Assembly: GCF_025200715.1 (NCBI RefSeq) | Contig: NZ_CP104143.1 | Location: 868,001-932,000, forward strand | Length of the DNA: 64,000 nucleotides | Direction of reading: 5' to 3' | Origin: Rhizobium sullae | GTDB taxonomy: Bacteria; Pseudomonadota; Alphaproteobacteria; Rhizobiales; Rhizobiaceae | Shown: in pieces, positions 27,233 to 36,328 of the stretch | How positions within the stretch are numbered: the first letter of the stretch is position 1 | Layout of the letters: every line of letters starts with the position of its first letter | Made by a program: the position numbers and the translations under genes | Notes under the pieces: generated by a model | Database searches by the model: none | What the model saw: only the letters and a program-made list of their open reading frames with translations | What the model was told of the DNA's origin: nothing

Positions 27233-28234
27233 CTAGGTTTTCTTGTCTGTGGATTGAGGGGCATCGGCATTCTTGTTCGGGGTCAGGGCGATCGCTTTGC
27301 GCGTATCGGACAGACCGACGACGAGAATGAAAAAGGCTGGCAGCATCAGGATGAGCGACATCAGGTAGCAGAGGACGAGCGCCGGCAGGCGCCAATCCTT
27401 GCCGCGCGTGCGGAAATGCAGCGCGGCGAAGCCGGAAAGCAGGAAGCCGGCGCCGAAGGTGCCGACGACGGTTGCTCCGATCATCGCTGGAACGCCGCCG
27501 AAGAAGGTGGCGGCAAGACCGGCGAGGAAGACGAAGATCGCATTGCGGTTCATGCGCAGGGCCGACGGAATGTCTTCGCGCGGGCGAAGCGCGCGGCCGG
27601 ATGCATTCACGATGCGTGTCGCGATGTAGTAGGCCGCAAACAGCATCAGCACCCACATCGCGCCCTGGATCGCTGGCAGCATCAGGAGCAGCAACGATTT
27701 CGTCTGCGCGGTGGCCGTGTCATTGAAGGTGAAATCAGGCTGCTGCTGCGCAAAGGAGCCGAAAAGCGTATCGACCATCTGGCCGATAAGCTCCGGGCCG
27801 TAGCCGATCATATAGCCGGTCACAATGACGGCGAGCGTCACCAGCCCGCAGAGATGCAGCAGGATATCGGAAAGCGGATACCAGGCCGTCAGGTGGTCGG
27901 GACCGCCGAGTTCGGCGGCAGGGCGGGCAAGATTTGCCAGGTGGCTGATCCAGCCGGCCGGGATCAGCGTCACCAGCGTCATCATCAGCGCGAAGGTCGG
28001 CGAGATGGCGGTAGCGCCGACGGAGGCGGCCGTCACGACGGCCGAGATTGCCGCGGCATTGCCCCAGCCGAGGCCGACGAGAAGGATGGGTAGCGCGGAA
28101 GCGGCGTAAAGCAGGGCGCTGAACGACAACTGCGCGCTCGCGCCGAGCACGAGGAGTGCGGCGGTCAATCCGGCGAGCGCGCCGGTCAGCAGCGTCTTGA
28201 AGTTCAGTTTGGTCACGTCGCTGTCCTGCTTCAT
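27233..28234 (-). CDS. DUF2232 multi-pass membrane protein
   Basis: 333 residues from MKQDSDVTKLNFK (28234), with about eight hydrophobic segments, such as TLLTGALAGLTAALLVLGAS and LYAASALPILLVGLGWGNAA. It matches the DUF2232 membrane family that lies between rpsR and rplI in alphaproteobacteria. The position inside a ribosomal protein operon is conserved, but the role is unknown; energy-coupling-type small-molecule transport has been suggested for related membrane families without proof. It follows rpsR after 141 bases. Confidence 0.8.
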   Translation of the reverse strand: MKQDSDVTKLNFKTLLTGALAGLTAALLVLGASAQLSFSALLYAASALPILLVGLGWGNAAAISAVVTAASVGATAISPTFALMMTLVTLIPAGWISHLANLARPAAELGGPDHLTAWYPLSDILLHLCGLVTLAVIVTGYMIGYGPELIGQMVDTLFGSFAQQQPDFTFNDTATAQTKSLLLLMLPAIQGAMWVLMLFAAYYIATRIVNASGRALRPREDIPSALRMNRNAIFVFLAGLAATFFGGVPAMIGATVVGTFGAGFLLSGFAALHFRTRGKDWRLPALVLCYLMSLILMLPAFFILVVGLSDTRKAIALTPNKNADAPQSTDKKT

Positions 28235-28375
28235 CAAGCAGTTAGAGGATGTTTCCTGAATCAAATTCAGAGAAACCCGCCTCAACATGGGTTTTCAGGG
28301 TTCCGATCCGCGCCCATCGCGGAAGGGAGGAGGGAAGGCATCGCTGCCTTCCCTCAATTCAACTGCGTCAGCCGA

Positions 28376-28624
28376 TTAGGCGAGGACGTAAGGCAGCAGG
28401 CCGAGGAAGCGGGCGCGCTTGATCGCCTGGGCGAGCTCGCGCTGCTTCTTCTGCGAAACAGCCGTGATGCGGGACGGAACGATCTTGCCGCGCTCGGAAA
28501 TGTAGCGCTGCAGGAGACGCACGTCCTTGTAGTCGATTCGCGGAGCGTTTGCGCCGGAGAACGGGCAGGTCTTGCGGCGGCGATGGAACGGGCGGCGGAC
28601 CGGAGCGGAGGAAGCTTCAGACAT
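28376..28624 (-). CDS. rpsR: 30S ribosomal protein S18
   Basis: 82 residues. Conserved core [42 protein letters not shown] is unmistakable and includes the Cys at the start of the CPF motif, as in zinc-free forms. S18 binds S6 as a heterodimer on the 30S platform, which fits its placement 13 bases downstream of rpsF. Start [13 protein letters not shown]. Confidence 0.97.
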   Translation of the reverse strand: MSEASSAPVRRPFHRRRKTCPFSGANAPRIDYKDVRLLQRYISERGKIVPSRITAVSQKKQRELAQAIKRARFLGLLPYVLA

Positions 28625-28637
28625 ATCTCAAATCTCC

Positions 28638-29108
28638 TTATACGCGGTCTTCGCGCGGACGGCGCGGACGGTCTTCACGGTCGCCGAAGCCACCTTCACG
28701 CGGCGGGCGAGGACCACGGTCGCGATCACCGAAGCCGCCTTCGCGCGGGCCACGGGCGCCGTCACGCGGGCCGCGGTCGTCACGGTCGCGCTTCTGCATC
28801 ATGGCCGACGGGCCTTCTTCGTGCTTTTCGACAGCGATCGTCATGTAGCGCAGGACGTCTTCGCTGATGCGCATCTGGCGTTCCATTTCCTGGACGGCAG
28901 CCGGCGGAGCATCGATGTCCATCAGGGCGTAGTGAGCCTTGCGGTTCTTCTTGATGCGGTAGGTGAGGGACTTGAGGCCCCAGTTTTCGATGCGCCCGAC
29001 TTTACCGCCGTTAGCTTCGATCACGCCCTTGTACTGTTCTACGAGGGCATCGACCTGCTGAGCGGAAATATCCTGCCGGGCAAGGAATACATGTTCATAA
29101 AGAGCCAT
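28638..29108 (-). CDS. rpsF: 30S ribosomal protein S6
   Basis: About 156 residues from [13 protein letters not shown] (29108). The S6 core ([19 protein letters not shown], the [13 protein letters not shown] strand and the [17 protein letters not shown] helix) is followed by a long, disordered Arg/Gly/Pro-rich extension with repeats of GDRDRGPR type, about 45 residues longer than in E. coli. First gene of the operon. An in-frame ATG ten codons upstream (29138) is less likely. Confidence 0.96.
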   Translation of the reverse strand: MALYEHVFLARQDISAQQVDALVEQYKGVIEANGGKVGRIENWGLKSLTYRIKKNRKAHYALMDIDAPPAAVQEMERQMRISEDVLRYMTIAVEKHEEGPSAMMQKRDRDDRGPRDGARGPREGGFGDRDRGPRPPREGGFGDREDRPRRPREDRV

Positions 29109-29649
29109 GACAGCTTTGCCTTTCTTGCGTTGGTTCAACCCGAACTTCGGCGGCTAAGCCTCAACGACTGCTCCTGACGGGCTGAGCCCAGGCAAGAAAA
29201 GCGTTTCCGAGACGGTCGAGAGCGGAGACACGGGAGGCTGGAACGCTTCCGTTCCGAACGATTTCCACAGAAACCGGCCCTCCGTTCAGCCACCAGCCAG
29301 AAGACCGGGTTTGCGAACAGGGGCGCTTATACGGGTTTTTCGGCAGAAGGCAAGAGCACCGCGACAAAGAGGCAAATTCCCTTCGCGCACAGTTGAGGGC
29401 AGTCGCGTATCGCAACGTGTGTTGGTTTTCGACGTGTGTCCGATCTTCGGCCAGCGACGAAAGGAGAAGTTCGACCCTTCTCTGCCAGTCCTTCGGAGCA
29501 TTGAAGCCGTGACCCAATGCGGTCTTTCAGCTGCGAGCGTCGCCTGCTGGAGCTGCGTTAGTCAGTCGAAGGCCAATGGTATTTTTAACGGAGCGCTAAT
29601 ATACTTGGACGCTTGAACGAGCCGCGCCGCCAAATGATTGAGGAATGCC
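29109..29649. other. Long intergenic stretch upstream of rpsF, no gene
   Basis: About 540 bases. It must hold the promoter and 5' leader of the ribosomal operon on the minus strand and the promoter of the small secreted gene on the plus strand. Just upstream of rpsF the minus strand contains CCGAA-G-TTCGG (about 29138-29150), a short stem that could belong to a leader bound by S6:S18, but I cannot match it to the known leader consensus. Short readings on both strands show no family features. Confidence 0.4.
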
Positions 29650-29988
29650 ATGCGAAGGTTCATCTTCACGGCAATCTGTATCGCCGCCGCAACGGCCGCG
29701 AACGCCCATGATTGGTACGAAGGCACGATTGACCCACAGACGAAATTCAAGTGTTGCGGCGGTTCTGATTGCCGCGCCATACCTCCGTCTTCAGTGCGGT
29801 CCAGGGTAGATGGTGGTTACACTTATTTGCCGCATAATTTCACCATCCCACGGGACCGTGTACAGGAATCCCCGGACGGCCAATACCATATCTGCGAGAG
29901 TACCTACGTCGTAACTAACCAGCTGTATTGGCGTTGCTTTTTCGCACCTCGTGTCAATGTCTCAATGACGGCTGACCACCCTCCTTGA
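29650..29988 (+). CDS. Small secreted hypothetical protein with conserved-looking cysteines
   Basis: 112 residues from ATG 29650 (GAGG about 8 bases upstream). A signal peptide is clear: basic start RRF, hydrophobic core IFTAICIAAATAANA, likely cleavage after ANA before HDWYEG. The mature part of about 94 residues has five Cys, in KCCGGSDCR, HICES and WRCFF, which fits disulfide bonding in the periplasm, and an odd one might bind a ligand. I do not recognise the family; similar short proteins occur scattered in rhizobia and phage-related regions. Its codon use is less GC-biased than neighbours, and it stands alone in a gene-poor stretch, so it may be acquired. Confidence 0.7.
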   Translation: MRRFIFTAICIAAATAANAHDWYEGTIDPQTKFKCCGGSDCRAIPPSSVRSRVDGGYTYLPHNFTIPRDRVQESPDGQYHICESTYVVTNQLYWRCFFAPRVNVSMTADHPP

Positions 29989-30143
29989 CAATGCGGCTGT
30001 ACGCACCGAATCCGCATGCGCTAACGGGAAAGTGGAATCCACCGCCGGTCACGAAAGCCGCCGCGGCATCCGCGTTGACGGCTCAGTGACCTGACCCGTC
30101 GGGTGGAACTTCGGTGATGTACGCTGCTGGCAGGCTCACGCCC
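29989..30143. other. Intergenic stretch between convergent genes
   Basis: 155 bases between the secreted protein and the aldo/keto reductase, which converge. No obvious stem followed by a T-run and no coding signal was found. Confidence 0.3.
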
Positions 30144-31187
30144 TCACATCGGCATCGGATACTGTCGGCGAACCTTCTCGATCTCGGAGAGGACATCGCT
30201 CGAAAGGTTCACCTGGACGGCGCTCAGGTCGATCTTCAGCTGCTCCATCGTCGTCGCGCCGATGATGACGGAGGTCATGAAGGGGCGGGTGAGGCAGAAG
30301 GCAAGCGCCATGGTGGAGGGATCGAGACCGTATTTCGCGGCGATCTCGACATAGGCTTTGGTTGGTGCTTCCTGGAGCGGTTGAAGGCGGCCGCCGAGAT
30401 TTCCGTTGATCGAGGCGCGTGAGCCGGCGGGTCTGGCGCCGTTCAGGTACTTGCCGCTGAGAAGGCCAGCCGCAAGCGGCGAATAGGCGAGCAGGCCGAC
30501 GTCCTCGTGATGCGACAGCTCCGCCATGTCCAGATCGAAGTGGCGGTAAAGCAGGCTGTACTCGTTCTGGACGCTTGCGACGCGCGGCAGGTTCTTCTCT
30601 TCGGAGAGCGTCAGGTATTTCTGCGTGCCCCAGGCCGTTTCGTTGGAGAGCCCGAAGGCGCGGATATTGCCGGCCTTCTGCAGGTCGTCCATCGTCTCCA
30701 GGATTTCCGCCATGTTGGCAAGCGCCTTTTCACGATCCTGCCCGAAGGGATCGTAGGTCCAGTTCTGGCGGAAATGGAAATGGCCGCGGTTCGGCCAGTG
30801 TATTTGGTAGAGATCGACGTAGTCTGTCTTCAGCCGCTTCAGGCTGGCTTCCAGCGCGAGGCGAATGTTCTTGGCGTCTGCGCCTTCGCCGTTGCGGAGG
30901 TAGTCGCGGCCCTCGCCGGAGACCTTGGTTGCCAGCACGATGTCCTTGCGCTTGCCCGTCCTTGAAAACCAACTGCCGATATAGTCCTCGGTGCGTCCTT
31001 GCGTTTCCGGCGAGACCGGGGTCGTCGGATAGAGTTCGGCGGTATCGAAGAAGTTGACACCCTTCTCGACCGCGTAATCCATCTGCGCGTGCGCTTCGGC
31101 TTCGGTGTTCTGTGTGCCCCAGGTCATGGTGCCGAGGCAGATTTGCGAAACGGAAATATCGGTACGGCCTAATCGATTCAACTTCAT
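30144..31187 (-). CDS. Aldo/keto reductase
   Basis: 347 residues from MKLNRLGRTD (31187). TIM-barrel NADPH-dependent reductase. The catalytic tetrad is visible: Asp and Tyr in NFFDTAELYP, Lys in VLATKVSG and His in YQIHWPNRG. The long inserted QGRTEDYIGSWFSRTGKR segment and its length are typical of the Tas-type subgroup. Substrate unknown. Transcribed alone on the minus strand and divergent from fabD with about 200 bases between. Confidence 0.9.
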   Translation of the reverse strand: MKLNRLGRTDISVSQICLGTMTWGTQNTEAEAHAQMDYAVEKGVNFFDTAELYPTTPVSPETQGRTEDYIGSWFSRTGKRKDIVLATKVSGEGRDYLRNGEGADAKNIRLALEASLKRLKTDYVDLYQIHWPNRGHFHFRQNWTYDPFGQDREKALANMAEILETMDDLQKAGNIRAFGLSNETAWGTQKYLTLSEEKNLPRVASVQNEYSLLYRHFDLDMAELSHHEDVGLLAYSPLAAGLLSGKYLNGARPAGSRASINGNLGGRLQPLQEAPTKAYVEIAAKYGLDPSTMALAFCLTRPFMTSVIIGATTMEQLKIDLSAVQVNLSSDVLSEIEKVRRQYPMPM

Positions 31188-31388
31188 TGGATACCTTGAA
31201 AATGGATGAGCGGACATGTCCGGGGAGGGCGGCGCAAATCTAGGCGCGAATTGCGCAAGCGCAAGGAAAAAATTGGGGCTTTTCGCGCCGGCAAAGGCTC
31301 TGGAGACCCTGGCGCGGCTATTGACTCTCCCGGCAAGAACGTCAATTGGAGGCGAAATAGTCCAAATGACATAATAAGGGACATATAG

Positions 31389-32333
31389 ATGACCGTCGCT
31401 TTCACATTTCCCGGCCAGGGCAGCCAGGCCGTTGGCATGGGCAAGGAACTCGCGGAAAACTATGCCGAAGCCCGTGCCGTCTTCGAAGAGGTTGACGATG
31501 CGCTCGGCGAACAGCTCTCGACGGTCATGTTCGAAGGCCCGGAAGATACGCTGACGCTCACGGCCAATGCTCAGCCGGCGTTGATGGCGGTATCGCTCGC
31601 GGTTATTCGTGTCCTTCAGGCGAAGGGTCTCGATCTCAAGTCAAAGGTGTCCTTCGTCGCCGGCCATTCGCTTGGCGAATACTCCGCGCTCTGTGCCGCC
31701 GGCACCTTCTCGCTTGCCGACACCGCGCGTCTGCTGCGTATTCGCGGCAACGCCATGCAGGCGGCAGTCCCTGTCGGCGTCGGCGCCATGGCGGCAATCA
31801 TCGGTCTGGAACATGCCGACGTGGTTGCAGTGTGCGAAGCCGCGTCGGTCGAAGGTGCCTGCCAGATCGCCAACGACAATGGCGGCGGCCAGATCGTCAT
31901 TTCCGGTGAAAAGGCAGCCGTCGAAAAAGGCGCGGCACTTGCGACCGAAAAGGGCGCCAAGCGCGCGATCCTGCTGCCGGTTTCCGCTCCCTTCCACTCT
32001 TCGCTGATGGCGCCGGCCGCAGATGCGATGCGCGAAGCGCTCGCAGGCGTTTCGAAGTCCAACCCGGTCGTGCCGCTGATTGCCAACGTCCGCGCCGCGC
32101 CGGTGACGGATGCCGGCGAGATCGCCAGGCTGCTTGTTGAGCAGGTCACCGGCCAGGTCCGCTGGCGCGAAACGGTGGAATGGTTTGCCGCAAACAATGT
32201 CACGACGCTTTATGAGCTCGGCTCCGGCAAGGTTCTGACAGGCCTTGCGCGCCGTATCGACAAGACGGTGAACGGCATCACCGTCAATACGCCCGCCGAT
32301 ATCGACGCGGCCGTTGCCGCCCTCATGGCCTGA
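31389..32333 (+). CDS. fabD: Malonyl-CoA:ACP transacylase
   Basis: 314 residues. Loads malonate onto ACP for fatty-acid elongation. FPGQGSQ near the N-terminus and the nucleophile motif GHSLGE with Ser94 are present; the catalytic His is in SAPFHSSLM. First gene of fabD-fabG-acpP-fabF. The upstream 200 bases shared with the reductase gene are its promoter; GGGACA lies close before the ATG. Confidence 0.97.
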   Translation: MTVAFTFPGQGSQAVGMGKELAENYAEARAVFEEVDDALGEQLSTVMFEGPEDTLTLTANAQPALMAVSLAVIRVLQAKGLDLKSKVSFVAGHSLGEYSALCAAGTFSLADTARLLRIRGNAMQAAVPVGVGAMAAIIGLEHADVVAVCEAASVEGACQIANDNGGGQIVISGEKAAVEKGAALATEKGAKRAILLPVSAPFHSSLMAPAADAMREALAGVSKSNPVVPLIANVRAAPVTDAGEIARLLVEQVTGQVRWRETVEWFAANNVTTLYELGSGKVLTGLARRIDKTVNGITVNTPADIDAAVAALMA

Positions 32334-32363
32334 TTGGTTTCACCAAATATAAGGAACGCATCC

Positions 32364-33101
32364 ATGCTCGATCTTTCCGGCCGCAAGGCGCTCGTCACCG
32401 GTGCATCCGGCGGCATCGGCGAGGAAATCGCCCGCATTCTCCACAAACAGGGCGCCGTCGTAGGCCTTCACGGCACGCGCGTCGAAAAGCTCCAAGCGCT
32501 GGCGGGCGAACTTGGCGATCGCGTCAAGATATTCCCGGCGAACCTTTCCGATCGTGACGAGGTCAAGGCGCTCGGCGTCAAGGCCGAAGCCGAGCTCGAA
32601 GGCGTCGATATCCTGGTGAACAACGCAGGCATCACCAAGGACGGCCTCTTCGTTCGCATGAGCGACGAGGACTGGGACAGCGTCATCGAGGTCAATCTGA
32701 CGGCAATGTTCCGCCTGACGCGTGAACTGACACATCCGATGATGCGCCGCCGCTACGGCCGCATCATCAACATTACGTCCGTGGTCGGCGTTACCGGCAA
32801 CCCGGGACAGGCAAACTACTGCGCCTCCAAGGCGGGTATGATCGGCTTTACCAAGTCTCTTGCCCAGGAGATCGCGACCCGCAACGTGACCGTCAACTGC
32901 GTCGCGCCTGGCTTCATCGAATCCACCATGACCGGTAAGCTGAACGACAAGCAGAAGGAAGCGATCATGGGCGCGATCCCGATGAAGCGCATGGGAACAG
33001 GCGCCGAAGTCGCGTCGGCAGTCGCCTACCTTGCCTCCTCGGAAGCTGGCTACATGACGGGTCAGACACTGCACGTAAACGGCGGCATGGCCATGATCTG
33101 A
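32364..33101 (+). CDS. fabG: 3-oxoacyl-ACP reductase
   Basis: 245 residues from MLDLSGRKAL (32364; AAGGAA upstream). Reduces 3-ketoacyl-ACP with NADPH. TGASGGIG nucleotide motif, NNAG, INITSVVG with the active-site Ser and YCASKAG with Tyr and Lys, and the FabG C-terminal GQTLHVNGGMAM are all present. Lies 30 bases after fabD and 287 bases before acpP. Confidence 0.97.
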   Translation: MLDLSGRKALVTGASGGIGEEIARILHKQGAVVGLHGTRVEKLQALAGELGDRVKIFPANLSDRDEVKALGVKAEAELEGVDILVNNAGITKDGLFVRMSDEDWDSVIEVNLTAMFRLTRELTHPMMRRRYGRIINITSVVGVTGNPGQANYCASKAGMIGFTKSLAQEIATRNVTVNCVAPGFIESTMTGKLNDKQKEAIMGAIPMKRMGTGAEVASAVAYLASSEAGYMTGQTLHVNGGMAMI

Positions 33102-33388
33102 AACGGAAAACCGGCCCTGTTCGCGTTTTTCGCCGGAATAGCGTGTTGAGCAATCGAACGGGGTTGATTTTCAGGCTTTGCGGCAGACATAAACCGTGTT
33201 AAGCGGGCCATGACTGTCACAGTCGTTCCGGGAAACAAGGCGGACCGGCGGGCTTTTTGCCAGCATGGGACATCTTCGAGAGCCGGGCTAACGAGTTTGC
33301 TGAAAGTGCCGAGAGGGCGCCGAAGGCTGAAGCAGGGTAGGGATGCCGGAAGGCATTCTCATCAGGATATAAGGTCGAGGAAACCGAC
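33102..33388. promoter_or_regulatory. fabG-acpP intergenic region, likely acpP promoter
   Basis: 287 bases between fabG and acpP on the same strand. acpP is usually expressed far above its neighbours, so a separate promoter here is expected. A GAGG occurs near 33375 just before the acpP ATG. I could not define -35/-10 boxes or a terminator. Confidence 0.35.
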
Positions 33389-33625
33389 ATGAGCGATATC
33401 GCAGAACGCGTAAAGAAAATTGTTATTGATCATCTTGGCGTCGACGCCGAGAAGGTTGTCGAGGGCGCCAGCTTTATCGACGATCTGGGCGCTGACTCGC
33501 TCGACACGGTCGAACTGGTCATGGCCTTCGAAGAAGAATTCGGCGTGGAAATTCCGGACGATGCAGCAGACTCGATCCTCACGGTCGGCGACGCAGTAAA
33601 GTTCATTGAAAAGGCCCAGGCTTAA
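33389..33625 (+). CDS. acpP: Acyl carrier protein
   Basis: 78 residues, acidic. The phosphopantetheine attachment motif [13 protein letters not shown] contains Ser37. Carries acyl intermediates in fatty-acid synthesis and donates acyl chains for lipid A and phospholipids. Followed by a strong factor-independent terminator, so acpP probably gives a short abundant transcript. Confidence 0.98.
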   Translation: MSDIAERVKKIVIDHLGVDAEKVVEGASFIDDLGADSLDTVELVMAFEEEFGVEIPDDAADSILTVGDAVKFIEKAQA

Positions 33626-33640
33626 TCCTGTGTGATTTTC

Positions 33641-33671
33641 AAAGGGCGGGCCATGAGTCCGCCCTTTTTGT
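33641..33671 (+). terminator. Factor-independent terminator after acpP
   Basis: AAAGGGCGG (33641-33649), loop GCCATGAGT, CCGCCCTTT (33659-33667), then TTG TTTG. Nine perfect pairs with a short T-run, between acpP and fabF. Confidence 0.85.
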
Positions 33672-33713
33672 TTGTGCATTGCGTTAACGAAAGAACAGGC
33701 GGGGAAGCTGTCG

Positions 33714-34976
33714 ATGAGACGGGTCGTCATCACTGGTACCGGCATGGTATCACCCTTGGGATGCGGAACTGACGTGACGTGGTCGCGGCTGCTCGCCGGA
33801 CGCAGCGGCGCTCGTCTTGTCACCGAATTCGAGGTGGGCGACCTTCCTGCCAAGATCGCCTGCCGCATTCCGGTTGGCGACGGCACCGACGGCACGTTCA
33901 ACCAGGATGACTGGATGGAGCCGAAGGAGCAGCGCAAGGTCGATCCCTTCATCATCTTCGGCATGGCCGCCGCCGACATGGCACTGAACGACGCCAACTG
34001 GCATCCTGACAATGATGAGGATCAAATCGCGACCGGCGTGCTGATCGGCTCAGGCATCGGCGGCATCGAGGGCATCGTAGAAGCGGGCTATACGCTGCGT
34101 GATAAGGGTCCGCGCCGCATCTCGCCCTTCTTCATCCCCGGCCGTCTGATCAACCTCGTATCCGGTCAGGTCTCTATCCGCCACAAGCTCAGAGGGCCGA
34201 ACCACTCGGTCGTCACCGCCTGTTCGACCGGCGCCCACGCCATCGGCGATGCCGCCCGTATGATCGCGCTCGGGGACGCAGATGTCATGGTCGCGGGTGG
34301 AACGGAATCGCCGGTCAGCCGCATCTCGCTCGCGGGCTTCGCGGCTTGCAAGGCGCTTTCTACGCAGCACAATGACGATCCTGAGAAGGCGTCGCGTCCC
34401 TACGACCGTGACCGCGACGGCTTCGTCATGGGCGAGGGAGCTGGCATCGTCATTCTCGAAGAGTTGGAACATGCCAAGGCGCGCGGCGCAAAGATTTATG
34501 CGGAAGTCGTCGGCTACGGCCTCTCGGGCGACGCCTATCATATCACCGCACCGGCGGAAGACGGCGACGGCGCGCAGCGCTGCATGGCCATGGCACTGAA
34601 GCGCGCCGGATTGACCTCTGCGGATGTCGATTACATCAACGCGCACGGCACGTCGACCATGGCCGATACGATCGAGCTTGGCGCTGTCGAGCGTCTGGTC
34701 GGCAACGCGGCGTCAAAGATTTCGATGTCTTCGACAAAGTCGGCGACCGGTCATCTGCTGGGGGCTGCAGGCGCCATCGAGGCGATCTTTGCGACGCTTG
34801 CGATCCGCGACAACGTCGCCCCGCCGACGCTCAATCTCGATAATCCCGAGCGAGAAACCGCCATCGATCTCGTTCCACACAAGGCTCGTCAGCGAGAAAT
34901 CAATGTCGCACTCTCGAATTCCTTCGGATTCGGGGGTACGAATGCATCGCTGGTGCTGCGCCGCTACACCGCCTGA
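33714..34976 (+). CDS. fabF: 3-oxoacyl-ACP synthase II
   Basis: 420 residues from MRRVVITGTG (33714). Elongating ketoacyl synthase with Cys170 in VTACSTGAHA, His in NAHGTSTMADT and KSATGHLLGAAG. A longer reading from 33672 begins in the terminator tail and is rejected. Continues the fab cluster 88 bases after acpP. GGCGGGG-type ribosome binding sequence lies upstream of the ATG. Confidence 0.97.
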   Translation: MRRVVITGTGMVSPLGCGTDVTWSRLLAGRSGARLVTEFEVGDLPAKIACRIPVGDGTDGTFNQDDWMEPKEQRKVDPFIIFGMAAADMALNDANWHPDNDEDQIATGVLIGSGIGGIEGIVEAGYTLRDKGPRRISPFFIPGRLINLVSGQVSIRHKLRGPNHSVVTACSTGAHAIGDAARMIALGDADVMVAGGTESPVSRISLAGFAACKALSTQHNDDPEKASRPYDRDRDGFVMGEGAGIVILEELEHAKARGAKIYAEVVGYGLSGDAYHITAPAEDGDGAQRCMAMALKRAGLTSADVDYINAHGTSTMADTIELGAVERLVGNAASKISMSSTKSATGHLLGAAGAIEAIFATLAIRDNVAPPTLNLDNPERETAIDLVPHKARQREINVALSNSFGFGGTNASLVLRRYTA

Positions 34977-35093
34977 CGGCGGTTTTTGAAGCGACAGGAG
35001 GACGGGCCAGTACCTTCGGGAGGATGGCCCTACCTGCTTTTTGCCGTATTGCTTCTTAAAACAGCGGACAGGGCCAAGTTTAGAGGATTGCCG

Positions 35094-36314
35094 GTGAGCG
35101 ATACGAATCAGAGCAACGACGCGGCGGGCCACAACAGCCAGCCTGCGCAGAATGGGCCGATCATTCCGAAGTCGCCCAATGAAGCGCTGCGCCCGGAACG
35201 CGTTCCGGAGCCGCCGAAGCGCTCGAAGAAGGCGCGCAGCCAGGTCGTCATCTTCCTGAATTTCCTGATGACGATGGTCGTGCTTGCCTGCGCCGCCGGC
35301 ATCTTCGCGTTCTATTACGCGATCTCCAGCTACCAGGAACCCGGTCCGCTGGAGACGAACACCAATTTCATCGTGCGCAGCGGCGCCGGTCTTTCGGAGA
35401 TCGCCACCAATCTCGAGCGCAACAACATCGTCTCCGATGCCCGCATCTTCCGCTACCTCACGGCGACGTACCTGAAAGAGGGCGAGAGCCTGAAGGCCGG
35501 TGAATACGAGATCAAGGCGAAGGCTTCCATGAACGACATCATGGAACTGCTGAAGTCCGGCAAATCGATCCTCTATTCGATCTCCTTCCCGGAGGGCCTG
35601 ACGGTGCGCCAGATGTTCAACCGCATGAACGGGGATACCGTCCTCGAAGGCGAGCTGCCGACGGCGCTGCCACCCGAAGGCAGCCTGCGTCCCGACACCT
35701 ACAAGTTCTCCCGCGGCACGAAACGCCCCGAGATCATCGACCAGATGGCCGCGGCACAGACGAAGCTCGTCGATCAGATCTGGGAGAAGCGCGATCCTTC
35801 GGTCTCGCTGAAATCCAGGGAAGAGTTCGTGATACTCGCTTCGATCGTCGAGAAGGAGACAGGTATTCCGGATGAGCGCGCGCACGTCGCGTCCGTTTTC
35901 CTCAACCGGCTCGCCAAAGGCATGCGGCTTCAGTCCGATCCGACGATCATCTACGGCCTCTTCGGTGGCGACGGAAAGCCCGCCGACCGGCCGATCTTCC
36001 TGTCGGACCTGAAGAAGGAAACGCCTTACAACACTTACCTGATCAAGGGCCTGCCGCCGACGCCGATCGCAAATCCCGGCCGCGATGCCCTGGAAGCAGT
36101 TGCTAATCCGTGGAAGACGGCGGATCTCTATTTCGTTGCCGATGGCACCGGCGGCCACGTTTTTGCGGCGACGCTTGAAGAACACAATGCCAATGTCAAG
36201 CGCTGGCGCAAGCTTGCAGCTGACAAGGGCGCCGATCCGAATATCGTGGTCGACGGCCAGCCGGAAGCTCAGGCCGAGCCGCCGGCTCAGCAGAAGAAAA
36301 AGAAGACGAATTGA
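35094..36314 (+). CDS. mltG: Endolytic murein transglycosylase MltG
   Basis: About 406 residues from GTG 35094 (AGAGGA 6 bases upstream); a reading from 34986 adds a poorly conserved leader. One N-terminal membrane anchor (FLNFLMTMVVLACAAGIFAF) after a charged cytoplasmic tail, then the YceG domain with LysM-like subdomain and the active-site region SIVEKET (catalytic Glu), plus GMRLQSDPT. Cleaves nascent glycan and so terminates peptidoglycan chains. C-terminal tail is Lys-rich. In the conserved fabF-mltG-yicC-gmk order. Confidence 0.93.
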   Translation: MSDTNQSNDAAGHNSQPAQNGPIIPKSPNEALRPERVPEPPKRSKKARSQVVIFLNFLMTMVVLACAAGIFAFYYAISSYQEPGPLETNTNFIVRSGAGLSEIATNLERNNIVSDARIFRYLTATYLKEGESLKAGEYEIKAKASMNDIMELLKSGKSILYSISFPEGLTVRQMFNRMNGDTVLEGELPTALPPEGSLRPDTYKFSRGTKRPEIIDQMAAAQTKLVDQIWEKRDPSVSLKSREEFVILASIVEKETGIPDERAHVASVFLNRLAKGMRLQSDPTIIYGLFGGDGKPADRPIFLSDLKKETPYNTYLIKGLPPTPIANPGRDALEAVANPWKTADLYFVADGTGGHVFAATLEEHNANVKRWRKLAADKGADPNIVVDGQPEAQAEPPAQQKKKKTN

Positions 36315-36328
36315 TTTCGGAGGCTCGG

